Shown one piece after another: positions 1 to 6,454 of a stretch of 14,187 bases of DNA. The notes below the pieces were generated by a model. The model saw only the letters and a list, made by a program, of their open reading frames with translations, was not told where the DNA came from and did no database searches. This DNA is from Pseudomonadota bacterium (GTDB lineage: Bacteria; Pseudomonadota; Alphaproteobacteria; Rhizobiales; Hyphomicrobiaceae). Every line of letters starts with the position of its first letter. The first letter of the stretch is position 1. The stretch is from contig JAKAML010000006.1 in the NCBI GenBank assembly GCA_021812845.1, forward strand, positions 1 through 14,187. The letters are read 5' to 3'. The translations under genes were made by a program, and so were the position numbers.

Positions 1-780
1 TAAGAAGCGGCTCCAGCGCACGTCGAACGGCCACGTCCACGGCGTGTACCAGCGCAACGCGCCCGGCTCGTCGACGGCGGCCGAGAAGAAGATCACCTCG
101 GCGCGGCCGATGAAGTTCTCGTAGGGCACGTAGCCGACGCCCCACAGCGCGCGGCTGTCGGTCGAGTTGTCGCGGTTGTCGCCCATCATGAAGTAGTGTC
201 CGGCCGGAACCTTGTAGGGACCGACATTGTCGAAGGGCCCGTTCGGCTCGCTGTCGAGCACGGTGTACTTGACGCCGTTGGGCAGCGTCTCCTCGAAGCG
301 CGGGATGCGACGCACGGGCCCGTCGTCCTCGCGCGTCAGGAAATCGCCGGTCCTGACCTTGGGCACCTGCCTGCCGTTGATGTAGAGGACGCCGCCACGC
401 ATCTGAATCTCGTCGCCGGGTAGCCCGATGACGCGCTTGATGTAGTCGGTCGCGTTGTCGCGAGGCAGCTTGAAGACGGCGACGTCGCCGCGCTTGGGCT
501 CGCCCGACAGGATGCGTCCCGAGAACAGCTTCATGCCGAACGGGAACGAGTAGCGGCTGTAGCCGTAGGACAACTTGGAGACGAACAGGTAGTCGCCGAC
601 CAGCAGCGTCTCCTTCATCGACCCCGAAGGGATGTTGAACGGCTGGTAGAAGAACACGCGCACGACCATGGCGATCGCCAGCGCCTGCACGACGATCTTG
701 ACCGTCTCGCGCCAGCCGTGATCGCGGCTCTCGCCGGAATTTCCGGCGTCCACCTTGTCGGCGTCGGTCTCCAGGCTCAT
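1..780 (-). CDS. lepB: Signal peptidase I (3' end cut by window edge)
   Basis: Membrane-bound serine/lysine protease that removes signal peptides from proteins exported by Sec or Tat; the catalytic domain faces the periplasm. 260 residues are visible and the frame is still open at base 1; family proteins end within a few residues of the visible RWSRFL, so little is missing. One hydrophobic segment (about residues 27-45) precedes the box-B motif IPSGSM, with nucleophile Ser54. The general-base Lys is K115 in DYIKRVIGLPGD, and box E is GDNRDNSTDSR (200-210). E. coli LepB has two N-terminal membrane segments; this shorter form has one, as usual in alphaproteobacteria. The ATG at 780 has GAGGAG six bases upstream. 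The gene is last in the visible rpoZ-to-lepB series; rnc and era would be expected next, outside the window (from known synteny). Confidence 0.97.
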   Translation of the reverse strand, partial: MSLETDADKVDAGNSGESRDHGWRETVKIVVQALAIAMVVRVFFYQPFNIPSGSMKETLLVGDYLFVSKLSYGYSRYSFPFGMKLFSGRILSGEPKRGDVAVFKLPRDNATDYIKRVIGLPGDEIQMRGGVLYINGRQVPKVRTGDFLTREDDGPVRRIPRFEETLPNGVKYTVLDSEPNGPFDNVGPYKVPAGHYFMMGDNRDNSTDSRALWGVGYVPYENFIGRAEVIFFSAAVDEPGALRWYTPWTWPFDVRWSRFL

Positions 781-828
781 CTCCTGCTCCTCAAACGCCA
801 ACCTCGGCCGCGGCGCAGCGGACGCAAC

Positions 829-857
829 GCTATAGCGATTAAATGCCCTCGGCGCAA
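829..857 (-). promoter_or_regulatory. Putative sigma70 promoter for lepB
   Basis: Reading the minus strand, TTGCGC (852-857) and TATAGC (829-834) are separated by exactly 17 bases, and the spacer is AT-rich around ATTTAAT. Transcription would start about 820, some 40 bases before the lepB ATG. The -35 keeps TTG and the -10 keeps TATA. It lies in the only sizeable gap after acpS. This is a pattern match only. Confidence 0.4.
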
Positions 858-892
858 TTCTGGCGGGCCGCGCGGAGCCCACGTCGGGACGG

Positions 893-911
893 AAAAAATG
901 CAGGCATTTCA
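893..911 (-). terminator. Possible weak intrinsic terminator after acpS
   Basis: On the minus strand AAATG and CATTT pair around the loop CCTG, and the run continues as six T residues. The hairpin starts at the acpS stop codon (909-911). The stem is short and AT-rich, so termination is probably partial. It sits just before the putative lepB promoter, which fits a sub-operon boundary. Confidence 0.35.
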
Positions 912-1325
912 ATCCCTCGCCGAACCCTTGACCGGGAGCCCGGAAATGATGACCACGGCTGACGCCAGGGGGAAGTCGTCCGTTATCGTCAAATCGATGC
1001 GGACATCGTAGCCGTCCGGCGTCAGCGCCGCGAGCCGGCGGGCGGCGCCGCCGGTGAGCACGAGTGTCGGCCGTCCCGAAGGCAGATTTACGACCCCCAT
1101 GTCGCGCCAATAGACCCCCTGCCGGAGCCCCGTGCCGAGCGCCTTCGCGCACGCCTCCTTGGCCGCGAACCGCTTGGCATAGGACGCCGCGCGCCCCGCC
1201 CGGCGCTCGGACCGTGCGCGTTCGACGTCGGTGAATACCCGTTCGAGGAACCGGTCGCCGAACCGGGCGATGGTCGCCTCGATCCGGCGGATGTCGATCA
1301 GGTCGTTGCCGAGGCCGATGATCAT
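909..1325 (-). CDS. acpS: Holo-[acyl-carrier-protein] synthase
   Basis: Transfers the 4'-phosphopantetheine arm from coenzyme A to the conserved Ser of acyl carrier protein, converting apo-ACP to the active form for fatty acid synthesis; cytosolic. The 138-residue length is normal for AcpS (about 120-140). The N-terminal motif [11 protein letters not shown] supplies Mg-binding Asp8, and [16 protein letters not shown] supplies Mg-binding Glu57 and the CoA-binding region. The start ATG at 1325 lies 10 bases after the pdxJ stop with a GGGG before it, so the gene is probably translated from the pdxJ transcript. The pdxJ-acpS pairing is conserved across many proteobacteria. Nothing looks broken. 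Confidence 0.96.
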   Translation of the reverse strand: MIIGLGNDLIDIRRIEATIARFGDRFLERVFTDVERARSERRAGRAASYAKRFAAKEACAKALGTGLRQGVYWRDMGVVNLPSGRPTLVLTGGAARRLAALTPDGYDVRIDLTITDDFPLASAVVIISGLPVKGSARD

Positions 1326-1335
1326 CCCCGGGCCG

Positions 1336-2127
1336 TCATCCCTGCCGCCGGCGCGCGTCGGCGCGGCACTGTTGCCGCGCCTCGTCCATCAGCGCCCGCA
1401 TCCGGCGGACCGCCGCGTCGAGGCCGCCGAAGATCGCCTCGCCGATCAGGAAATGGCCGATGTTGAGCTCGACGATCTCGGGCATCCGCGCCACCGCCGC
1501 CACGGTGTTGTAGGTCAGTCCGTGCCCGGCATGAACCTCGAGCCCGTGGCCGGCCGCCAGCGTCGCCGCGCGGGCGATCCGCGCCGCCTCGCGCGCGACA
1601 CCCGCCGCGTCGTCGTCGAGCGCGCGCTCGCAGTAGGCGCCGGTGTGCAGCTCGACGATGTCGGCGCCGAGCCGCGTCGAGGCCTCGATGGCTGCGGGAT
1701 CGGGCTCGATGAACAGCGACACGCGGATTCCCGCCTCCCGGAGCCTCCCGACGATGCGGCCGAGCGACGGGCCGGCCCCGCTGACGTCGAGCCCACCTTC
1801 CGTTGTGCGCTCCTCGCGCCGCTCGGGCACCAGGCAGCAGGCGTTGGGGACGTGCCGCAGTGCGATCGCGAGCATCTCGTCGGTGGCGGCCATCTCGAGG
1901 TTGAGCGGCCGCGTCAGCTCGGACTTGAGGCGGGAGATGTCGCGGTCGGAGATGTGGCGCCGGTCCTCGCGCAGGTGCGCCGTGATGCCGTCGGCACCGG
2001 CCGCCACCGCCAGATGGGCGGCGCGGAGGGGGTCGGGATGACGCCCGCCGCGCGCGTTTCGGATCGTCGCGACGTGGTCGATGTTGACGCCGAGCCTCAG
2101 GGCGGCGGGCGTGCTTTCAACGGTCAT
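1336..2127 (-). CDS. pdxJ: Pyridoxine 5'-phosphate synthase
   Basis: Last step of DXP-dependent vitamin B6 synthesis: condenses 1-deoxy-D-xylulose 5-phosphate with 3-amino-2-oxopropyl phosphate to pyridoxine 5'-phosphate; cytosolic (beta/alpha)8 barrel. 263 residues, close to the usual 240-255 plus a short Arg-rich tail. Family signatures are [17 protein letters not shown] (12-28), the catalytic-site HLREDRRHI starting at His51, NLEMA with Glu78, ELHTGAY (159-165), HAGHGL with His202 and [15 protein letters not shown] (221-235). The ATG at 2127 gives the conserved N-terminus; its ribosome binding site is weak (GGAAGCG). It lies between Rel and acpS; the upstream gap of 119 bases contains a TATAAT and a perfect palindrome, so it may have its own promoter. 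Confidence 0.96.
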   Translation of the reverse strand: MTVESTPAALRLGVNIDHVATIRNARGGRHPDPLRAAHLAVAAGADGITAHLREDRRHISDRDISRLKSELTRPLNLEMAATDEMLAIALRHVPNACCLVPERREERTTEGGLDVSGAGPSLGRIVGRLREAGIRVSLFIEPDPAAIEASTRLGADIVELHTGAYCERALDDDAAGVAREAARIARAATLAAGHGLEVHAGHGLTYNTVAAVARMPEIVELNIGHFLIGEAIFGGLDAAVRRMRALMDEARQQCRADARRRQG

Positions 2128-2157
2128 GGCAGGCGCTTCCGGTTTGCTGAGCGGCGG

Positions 2158-2173
2158 TCGCGGCCGGCCGCGA
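2158..2173. repeat. Perfect 16-bp palindrome ahead of pdxJ
   Basis: TCGCGGCCGGCCGCGA reads the same on both strands. It lies 30 bases upstream of the pdxJ start and immediately downstream of a TATAAT on the minus strand, so it would cover the first transcribed bases. It could be an operator or an RNA hairpin; it could also be a by-product of very high GC. Confidence 0.55.
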
Positions 2174-2180
2174 GGCGGAG

Positions 2181-2186
2181 ATTATA
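2181..2186 (-). promoter_or_regulatory. Perfect -10 box candidate for pdxJ
   Basis: The minus strand reads TATAAT, an exact sigma70 -10 hexamer, inside a GC-rich gap between Rel and pdxJ. No recognisable -35 lies 16-18 bases upstream (the sequence there is like CGCTGG), and there is no extended -10 TG. An internal promoter for pdxJ-acpS is plausible but unproven. Confidence 0.35.
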
Positions 2187-2246
2187 CGGTCGCCGGCCGG
2201 CCGCCAGCGGGATCGGGCGACACGGTATGCGAATGCGGGCCGGCCG

Positions 2247-4520
2247 TCAGCCGAACGTCCGCTCGACGCCGGCCACCGAGGGCTTCGACTTGAGCCCGGC
2301 GACGATGCGGTTCAGGTGGTCGAGGTCCCAGACTTCGACCTCGAGGTGCATCTCGGTGAAGTCGGCGGCGCGGCGGACCATGCGCAGGTTGTCGATGTTG
2401 CCGTCGCTCTCGCCGATGACGCGGGCGATCTCCGCCAGCGTTCCCGGCTCGTTGAGCGCCGTGATCTTGAGATGGGCGGGAAACCGCTCCGGCCGGCCGG
2501 GATCGACGTCCCACGTCACGTCGATCCAGCGCGCCTCCTCGTGCTCCTTGAGCCGCGGCGAGTGGATCTGGAAGATGCGGATCCCCTCGCCCGGCGTCAA
2601 CACGCCGACGATTCGGTCGCCCGGCACCGCGCCGCCCGGCTCGAACGACACCGGCACGTCGTTGCGCCAGCCGCGGATCGGCACGCCGCCGCCCTTGGCG
2701 CCGGCGGTGGGCCTCTCGCCGTCGACGCGGAACTTGAGTCCGAGCCCCTTGGCGAGATTGAACCAGCCGTCCTGGCCGACCGCCCGGTCGAACCGGTTGC
2801 GCGGCCGGGCCTGGGGTTTCGCCGGCGCAGGCGGCTCGAGCTCGGGCATGACCGCCTTCAGCACGTCGTTGATCGGCAGCTCGTTCCGCGCCACGGCGGC
2901 GAGAACGTCGTCGATCGACTTCTGCGACAGGCGCGGCAGGGCACGCTTCAGCTTGTCGTCGGCATACTCGGCGCCGGCGCGGCCGAAGGCGGCGACCAGC
3001 AGCCGGCGGCCGAGCTCGGCGTACTGACGCCGCACCCCGTCGCGGGCGGCGCGGCGGATGGCCGAGCGCGCCCGCCCGGTCACCGCGAACCCCTCCCACG
3101 CGGCCGGCGGCGTGTGCGACTTCGAGGTCTGGATGTCGACCTCGTCGCCGTTCCGCAGCCGCGTGTCGATCGGCACATGACGGCCGTTGACGTAGGCGCC
3201 GACGGCGGCATTGCCGACATCGGTGTGGACCGCATAGGCGAAGTCGAGCGGCGTCGCACCCCGCGGCAGGGCGATGAGACGGCCCTTGGGCGTGAAGCAG
3301 AACACCTGGTCCTGGAACAGCTCGAGCTTGGTGTGCTCGAGGAACTCCTCGGGGTTCGACCCTTCGAGCAGCGTCTCGACCATGTGCCGCAGCCAGGCAT
3401 AGGGACCGCGGTCGTCGCCGCTCCCCGCACCGCCGGCCGCGCCGCCCCCTGCCCCGTTGACCGGACGCGACGGCGCTGCACCGGTCGCCTGATCCTTGTA
3501 GAACGCGTGCGCCGCGACGCCGTACTCGGCGACTCGGTGCATGTCCCGGGTTCTTATCTGCAGCTCGACGCGCTGGTGGCGCGGCCCGACGATCGTAGTG
3601 TGGATCGACTGGTAGTTGTTCTGCTTCGGCGTCGAGACGTAGTCCTTGAACCGGCCCGGAACGGTGCGCCAGCTCGTATGCGCCACGCCCAGCGCCCGGT
3701 AGCAGTCGTCGACCGTCGGCACGATGACGCGGAAGGCATAGATGTCGGAGAGCTGCTCGAGACTGATCTGCTTGTTGTCCATCTTGCGCCAGATGGAATA
3801 GGGCTTCTTCTCGCGCCCCGAGACCTCCGTCCGGACGCCGACCTCGGCGAGCTTGGCCTCGAGCGCGACCGTGATCTCCTCGACGAGACCCTTGTTGCGG
3901 GCGCGGATCTCGGCGAGCTTGTCGCCGACCGCGCGATAGGCCTCGGGATGGAGCCAGCGGAAGGCGTGGTCCTCGAGCTCCTCCCTCAGCGTCTGCATTC
4001 CCATGCGGCCGGCGAGCGGCGCATAGATGTCGAGCGTCTCCTGCGAGATGCGCTGGCGCTTCTCGGGCTTCATGTGCTCGAGCGTGCGCATGTTGTGAAG
4101 CCGGTCCGCGAGCTTGACGAGCAGCACGCGGATGTCGCTCGAGATGGCGATCAGGAGCTTGCGGAAGTTCTCGGCCTGCTCGGCCTTCTTGGAGACGAGG
4201 TCGAGCTTCTTGATCTTCGTCAGACCGTCGACGAGGGCGCCGATCTCGGCACCGAACAGTTGATCGATCTCGGCCCGGGTGGCGTCGGTGTCCTCGATGA
4301 CGTCGTGCAGAAGCGCAGTGACGATGGTCGCATCGTCGAGCTTGAGCTCGGTCAGGATCGCCGCGACCTCGAGCGGGTGCGAGAAGTAGGGGTCGCCGGA
4401 GGCCCGCTTCTGGTGGCCGTGCGCACGCATGGCGTAGACGTAGGCGCGATTGAGGAGCGCCTCGTCCGCCCCTGGATCGTATTCCTGTACGCGCTCGACC
4501 AGTTCGTACTGGCGCATCAT
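2247..4520 (-). CDS. relA/spoT: Bifunctional (p)ppGpp synthetase/hydrolase (Rel/SpoT/RSH)
   Basis: Makes (p)ppGpp from ATP and GTP/GDP in starvation and degrades it again, setting the stringent response; cytosolic and ribosome-associated. 757 residues in standard long-RSH order: HD hydrolase with His48, His72-Asp73 and EDT (76-78) (about 20-190); synthetase with YSIWRKM (241-247), Asp259 in SDIYAF and Glu319 in VELQIRT (about 230-340); TGS (about 400-466); helical region; ACT (about 683-757). The synthetase carries RFKD (290-293), the RXKD signature of bifunctional enzymes rather than the EXDD of synthetase-only RelA, and the hydrolase residues are intact, so both activities are expected. The zinc-finger-like region (about 625-655) keeps PGDRIVG but lacks its cysteines. 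A Gly/Ala-rich linker (about 356-368) separates synthetase and TGS. ATG at 4520 has GAGGAG upstream. It follows rpoZ, as in most alphaproteobacteria. Confidence 0.97.
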   Translation of the reverse strand: MMRQYELVERVQEYDPGADEALLNRAYVYAMRAHGHQKRASGDPYFSHPLEVAAILTELKLDDATIVTALLHDVIEDTDATRAEIDQLFGAEIGALVDGLTKIKKLDLVSKKAEQAENFRKLLIAISSDIRVLLVKLADRLHNMRTLEHMKPEKRQRISQETLDIYAPLAGRMGMQTLREELEDHAFRWLHPEAYRAVGDKLAEIRARNKGLVEEITVALEAKLAEVGVRTEVSGREKKPYSIWRKMDNKQISLEQLSDIYAFRVIVPTVDDCYRALGVAHTSWRTVPGRFKDYVSTPKQNNYQSIHTTIVGPRHQRVELQIRTRDMHRVAEYGVAAHAFYKDQATGAAPSRPVNGAGGGAAGGAGSGDDRGPYAWLRHMVETLLEGSNPEEFLEHTKLELFQDQVFCFTPKGRLIALPRGATPLDFAYAVHTDVGNAAVGAYVNGRHVPIDTRLRNGDEVDIQTSKSHTPPAAWEGFAVTGRARSAIRRAARDGVRRQYAELGRRLLVAAFGRAGAEYADDKLKRALPRLSQKSIDDVLAAVARNELPINDVLKAVMPELEPPAPAKPQARPRNRFDRAVGQDGWFNLAKGLGLKFRVDGERPTAGAKGGGVPIRGWRNDVPVSFEPGGAVPGDRIVGVLTPGEGIRIFQIHSPRLKEHEEARWIDVTWDVDPGRPERFPAHLKITALNEPGTLAEIARVIGESDGNIDNLRMVRRAADFTEMHLEVEVWDLDHLNRIVAGLKSKPSVAGVERTFG

Positions 4521-4620
4521 GGCGCGCCGAGCTCCTCAGGGCTCAGGATCCCGGCCGTCCGGCGGCCGCGATCACTCCCGCTCACGCCGCAACACCGGTG
4601 ATCCACCGTGCGCCGGCCGC

Positions 4621-5052
4621 TCAGCGGCCGCGGTCGCGCTCGCGGTCGCGCGGCCCGCCCGACGACGAGGGCTCCGACGGGGTCATGCTCTCGAGGCCGC
4701 GCAGGAGCTGCTCCTCGGTCATGTGGTCGACGACGGTGTCGCTCGACTGGTCGTCGCGGCCGAGCACGGGGCTGCGGCGGTCGTGTGTGAGAACGGGGGC
4801 GGCGGCCGCCTCCGGCTCGTCGACCTCGACGTTCTTCTGGATCGAGTGGATCAGACCCTCGCGCATGTCGTCCGGCGGAATGGTCCGCTCGGCCAGCTCG
4901 CGGAGCGCGATGACCGGGTTCTTGTCATTGTCGGGATCGATGGTCACCGCGCTGCCGTTGGCGATGGCGCGCGCGCGATGCGCGGCCAGCAGCACGAGCT
5001 CGAAGCGGTTCGGAACCTTGTCGACGCAATCTTCGACGGTGACGCGGGCCAT
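4621..5052 (-). CDS. rpoZ: RNA polymerase omega subunit
   Basis: Small RNA polymerase subunit that clamps the beta' C-terminus and assists assembly; in many proteobacteria it also forms part of a ppGpp site. 143 residues from the ATG at 5052, giving the canonical start [21 protein letters not shown] longer open frame extends upstream to 5121, but the ATG at 5052 has AGAGGTG eight bases before it and matches known N-termini. The core [15 protein letters not shown] and [11 protein letters not shown] are the family signature (about residues 16-72). The remaining 70 residues are an acidic then Arg/Asp-rich tail ending RDRERDRGR, typical of alphaproteobacterial omega. The gene is first in the series and is followed after 100 bases by Rel, linking the polymerase subunit with the alarmone enzyme. 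Confidence 0.95.
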   Translation of the reverse strand: MARVTVEDCVDKVPNRFELVLLAAHRARAIANGSAVTIDPDNDKNPVIALRELAERTIPPDDMREGLIHSIQKNVEVDEPEAAAAPVLTHDRRSPVLGRDDQSSDTVVDHMTEEQLLRGLESMTPSEPSSSGGPRDRERDRGR

Positions 5053-5060
5053 TCGGTCTG

Positions 5061-5067
5061 CACCTCT
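5061..5067 (-). promoter_or_regulatory. Ribosome binding site fixing the rpoZ start
   Basis: Minus-strand AGAGGTG lies eight bases before the ATG at 5052. It supports this start over the upstream in-frame ATG at 5121. Confidence 0.7.
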
Positions 5068-5492
5068 AGGTTCGACGGATGAAAAAGCCAACAGAAAGCG
5101 CCCAGCGGGAGCGGCTGCCACCCTGGTTGACTACACCTAACGCGATCGGGCCGACTAATCAAGATCGGCGACCCCCGCGGCGGCGCGGCACCACAAGGCG
5201 ATCCGCCCGCGGCCCGCGGGTTGGCTCGCGCCGCTCCTCGCTCGAGCGTGGCGAAACTTTCGAAGACCGGACGACACCATGTCCAGGGTCGAGAGGAGGG
5301 GGATCTCGCGAACCCGCGTCGTGTCTCGTCCCAGACGGTCAAAAACGCGCGATCCTGGACGAAAGTACATTGCGAAATTCGGCGATTGCGACAGGATGAC
5401 GCAGGCGATTCTCGCTGCCGTGCCGCGGGCTCGGACGTTACTCGAAGCAGGCTCGTCGCGGACTGCGCCCGAACCGATCGTGCATTCATGAG

Positions 5493-5507
5493 CAGAATTA
5501 AATTCTG
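5493..5507. repeat. Perfect AT-rich 15-bp palindrome, possible operator
   Basis: CAGAATT and AATTCTG are perfect inverted arms around a single A. It is in the most AT-rich stretch of the window, between divergent genes, which is typical of a dimeric regulator site. It does not match the alphaproteobacterial LexA box (GTTC-N7-GTTC). Its AGAA...TTCT pattern is only loosely like iron-regulator motifs, so no regulator is assigned. Confidence 0.5.
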
Positions 5508-5562
5508 TTATTCGATCCGCTCAGAATGTAGGACACGAACGAGCCGTCCGGGATATGTTGAT

Positions 5563-5601
5563 GGCAGGGCTGGCTGAGGCGGAGAGGGATCTCGCCCTGT
5601 C
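5563..5601 (+). other. Compound RNA hairpin candidate
   Basis: GGCAGGGC (5563-5570) pairs with GCCCTGTC (5594-5601), with one G-U pair. Inside is GAGA-GGGA-TCTC (5582-5593), a 4-bp stem closed by a GNRA-type tetraloop. An alternative fold pairs the inner GGC with GCC next to TCTC. It could be part of the NYN-gene leader or of a small RNA; no T run follows, so it is not an intrinsic terminator. Confidence 0.4.
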
Positions 5602-5660
5602 GAGGCCCGCCGGCCGCTGCGCCCCGGCTCCGAACCGATCGCCGCGTCGGCGGAGGTGAC

Positions 5661-5688
5661 GGACGTCGGCCCCGGGACGTCGGCCCCG
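5661..5688. repeat. Tandem duplication of a 14-bp unit
   Basis: GGACGTCGGCCCCG occurs twice in direct contact (5661-5674 and 5675-5688) with no mismatch. It lies about 115 bases before the NYN start. It may be a recent slippage duplication or a paired binding site. Confidence 0.7.
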
Positions 5689-5791
5689 AGTGGCGACGCA
5701 GGGAGTTTCGCGCCGACGGGCCGGGCCCGTAGGCCAGTTGTGGGCGAACGAGGATGCTACGCCGGGATTGCACCGAGGCGCAGGTCCGCAC

Positions 5792-5796
5792 GAGGA
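5792..5796 (+). promoter_or_regulatory. Ribosome binding site fixing the NYN gene start
   Basis: GAGGA lies seven bases before the ATG at 5804. It supports this start rather than an in-frame ATG at 5690, whose extra 38 residues have no family resemblance. Confidence 0.6.
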
Positions 5797-5803
5797 TCGA
5801 AAG

Positions 5804-6442
5804 ATGCATTTCTATCAGACGGAGCGGGTCGCGCTTTTCATAGACGGTGCGAATCTCTACTCGACGGCCAAGGCTCTCGGCTTCGACATCGACTACAAAC
5901 GCCTGCTCGCGCTGTTCCGGCAGAAGGGACACCTCGTCCGCGCTCTCTATTACACGGCACTGGTCGAGGACCAGGAATACTCCTCGATACGTCCGCTGAT
6001 CGACTGGCTCGACTACAACGGCTACACCATGGTCACCAAGCCGACCAAGGAGTTCACCGACAGCTCCGGACGGCGCAAGATCAAAGGCAACATGGACATC
6101 GAGCTGACGGTCGACGCCATGCGTCTGTCGGAGCAGCTCGACCATATCGTGCTGTTCTCCGGCGACGGCGACTTCCGCAGTCTGGTCGCCGCGCTGCAGA
6201 TGAAGGGCAAGCGCGTCAGCGTCGTCTCGACACTGCAGACCCAGCCGCCCATGGTCGCCGACGAGTTGCGCCGCCAGTCCGACCAGTTCATCGACCTCGC
6301 CGACCTCGAGCAGCTGATCGGCCGCGATCCGGCCACCCGTCCCGTTCGCGAGCCGCGCGGCTACAGCTCGCGCGGCGGCCAGCAGTACCAGCGGCCGGCG
6401 GAGCAGTACCCCGACCACGACGACCTCCCCGAGGAAGTCTAG
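5804..6442 (+). CDS. NYN domain (LabA/DUF88 family) putative ribonuclease
   Basis: NYN domains are PIN-like, metal-dependent nucleases, mostly thought to act on RNA; the substrate of this bacterial branch is not established. 212 residues from the ATG at 5804. The first strand RVALFIDGANLY (8-19) carries Asp14. KIKGNMDIELTVDAM (92-106) gives Asp98 and Asp104, and LFSGDGDFRSLV (117-128) gives Asp121 and Asp123. These acidic residues form the expected metal site, so the enzyme looks active. VSTLQTQPP and the DxFIDLADLE-like segment (160-169) complete the fold. The tail (about 175-212) is Arg/Gly/Gln/Tyr-rich then acidic, probably disordered and possibly RNA-binding. It heads a plus-strand set with a glycosylase gene 12 bases on, and is divergent from rpoZ; my recollection is that a LabA-like gene beside rpoZ is common in alphaproteobacteria. 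Confidence 0.9.
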   Translation: MHFYQTERVALFIDGANLYSTAKALGFDIDYKRLLALFRQKGHLVRALYYTALVEDQEYSSIRPLIDWLDYNGYTMVTKPTKEFTDSSGRRKIKGNMDIELTVDAMRLSEQLDHIVLFSGDGDFRSLVAALQMKGKRVSVVSTLQTQPPMVADELRRQSDQFIDLADLEQLIGRDPATRPVREPRGYSSRGGQQYQRPAEQYPDHDDLPEEV

Positions 6443-6454
6443 GCGGCTCCGGCG

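Larger units (their letters stand above)
5053..5803. other. Long divergent intergenic region, no convincing gene
   Basis: 751 bases separate the divergent rpoZ and NYN genes. The short open frames here have poor composition and no family motifs. About 5341-5400 and 5480-5530 are visibly richer in A and T than the rest of the window, as expected for promoters or an RNA gene. It holds a 15-bp palindrome (5493-5507), a compound hairpin (5563-5601), a 14-bp tandem duplication (5661-5688), a GC hairpin (ACGGGC/GCCCGT, 5716-5730) and the 12-mer CCGAACCGATCG twice (5469-5480 and 5630-5641). A weak minus-strand promoter for rpoZ could be TTGATT (5157-5162), 17 bases, TAGGTG (5134-5139). I looked for tRNA, tmRNA tag, RNase P, SRP RNA and 6S RNA signatures and found none. 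Confidence 0.7.

Noticed and set aside
1231..3027. 598-codon open frame on the plus strand across acpS, pdxJ and Rel
   Set aside because: It spans three well-supported genes on the other strand, and its composition is that of a shadow frame.
2316..4601. 761-codon open frame on the plus strand, longer than the Rel gene it opposes
   Set aside because: It is antisense to a gene with complete HD, synthetase, TGS and ACT domains. Its translation is rich in Arg, Asp, Val and Leu without family motifs, as expected for the complement of a GC-rich gene.
5356..5373. Sigma54-like promoter (TGG ... TGC)
   Set aside because: The spacing between GG and GC is 13 bases instead of the required 10.
4944..5489. 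181-codon minus-strand frame overlapping the start of rpoZ
   Set aside because: It is out of frame with rpoZ and has no recognisable motif; rpoZ explains the overlap.
5053..5803. tmRNA, RNase P RNA, SRP RNA or 6S RNA gene in the long gap
   Set aside because: I found no tag-peptide codons, no conserved RNase P or SRP core sequence, and no 6S-like bulged hairpin on either strand. A proper covariance search could still overturn this.
5498..6418. 306-codon minus-strand frame opposite the NYN gene that runs into the intergenic region
   Set aside because: Most of it mirrors the NYN gene. The part in the intergenic region, ending near PDGSFVSYILSGSNNRI, looks protein-like for a few residues, but no family or start supports it.
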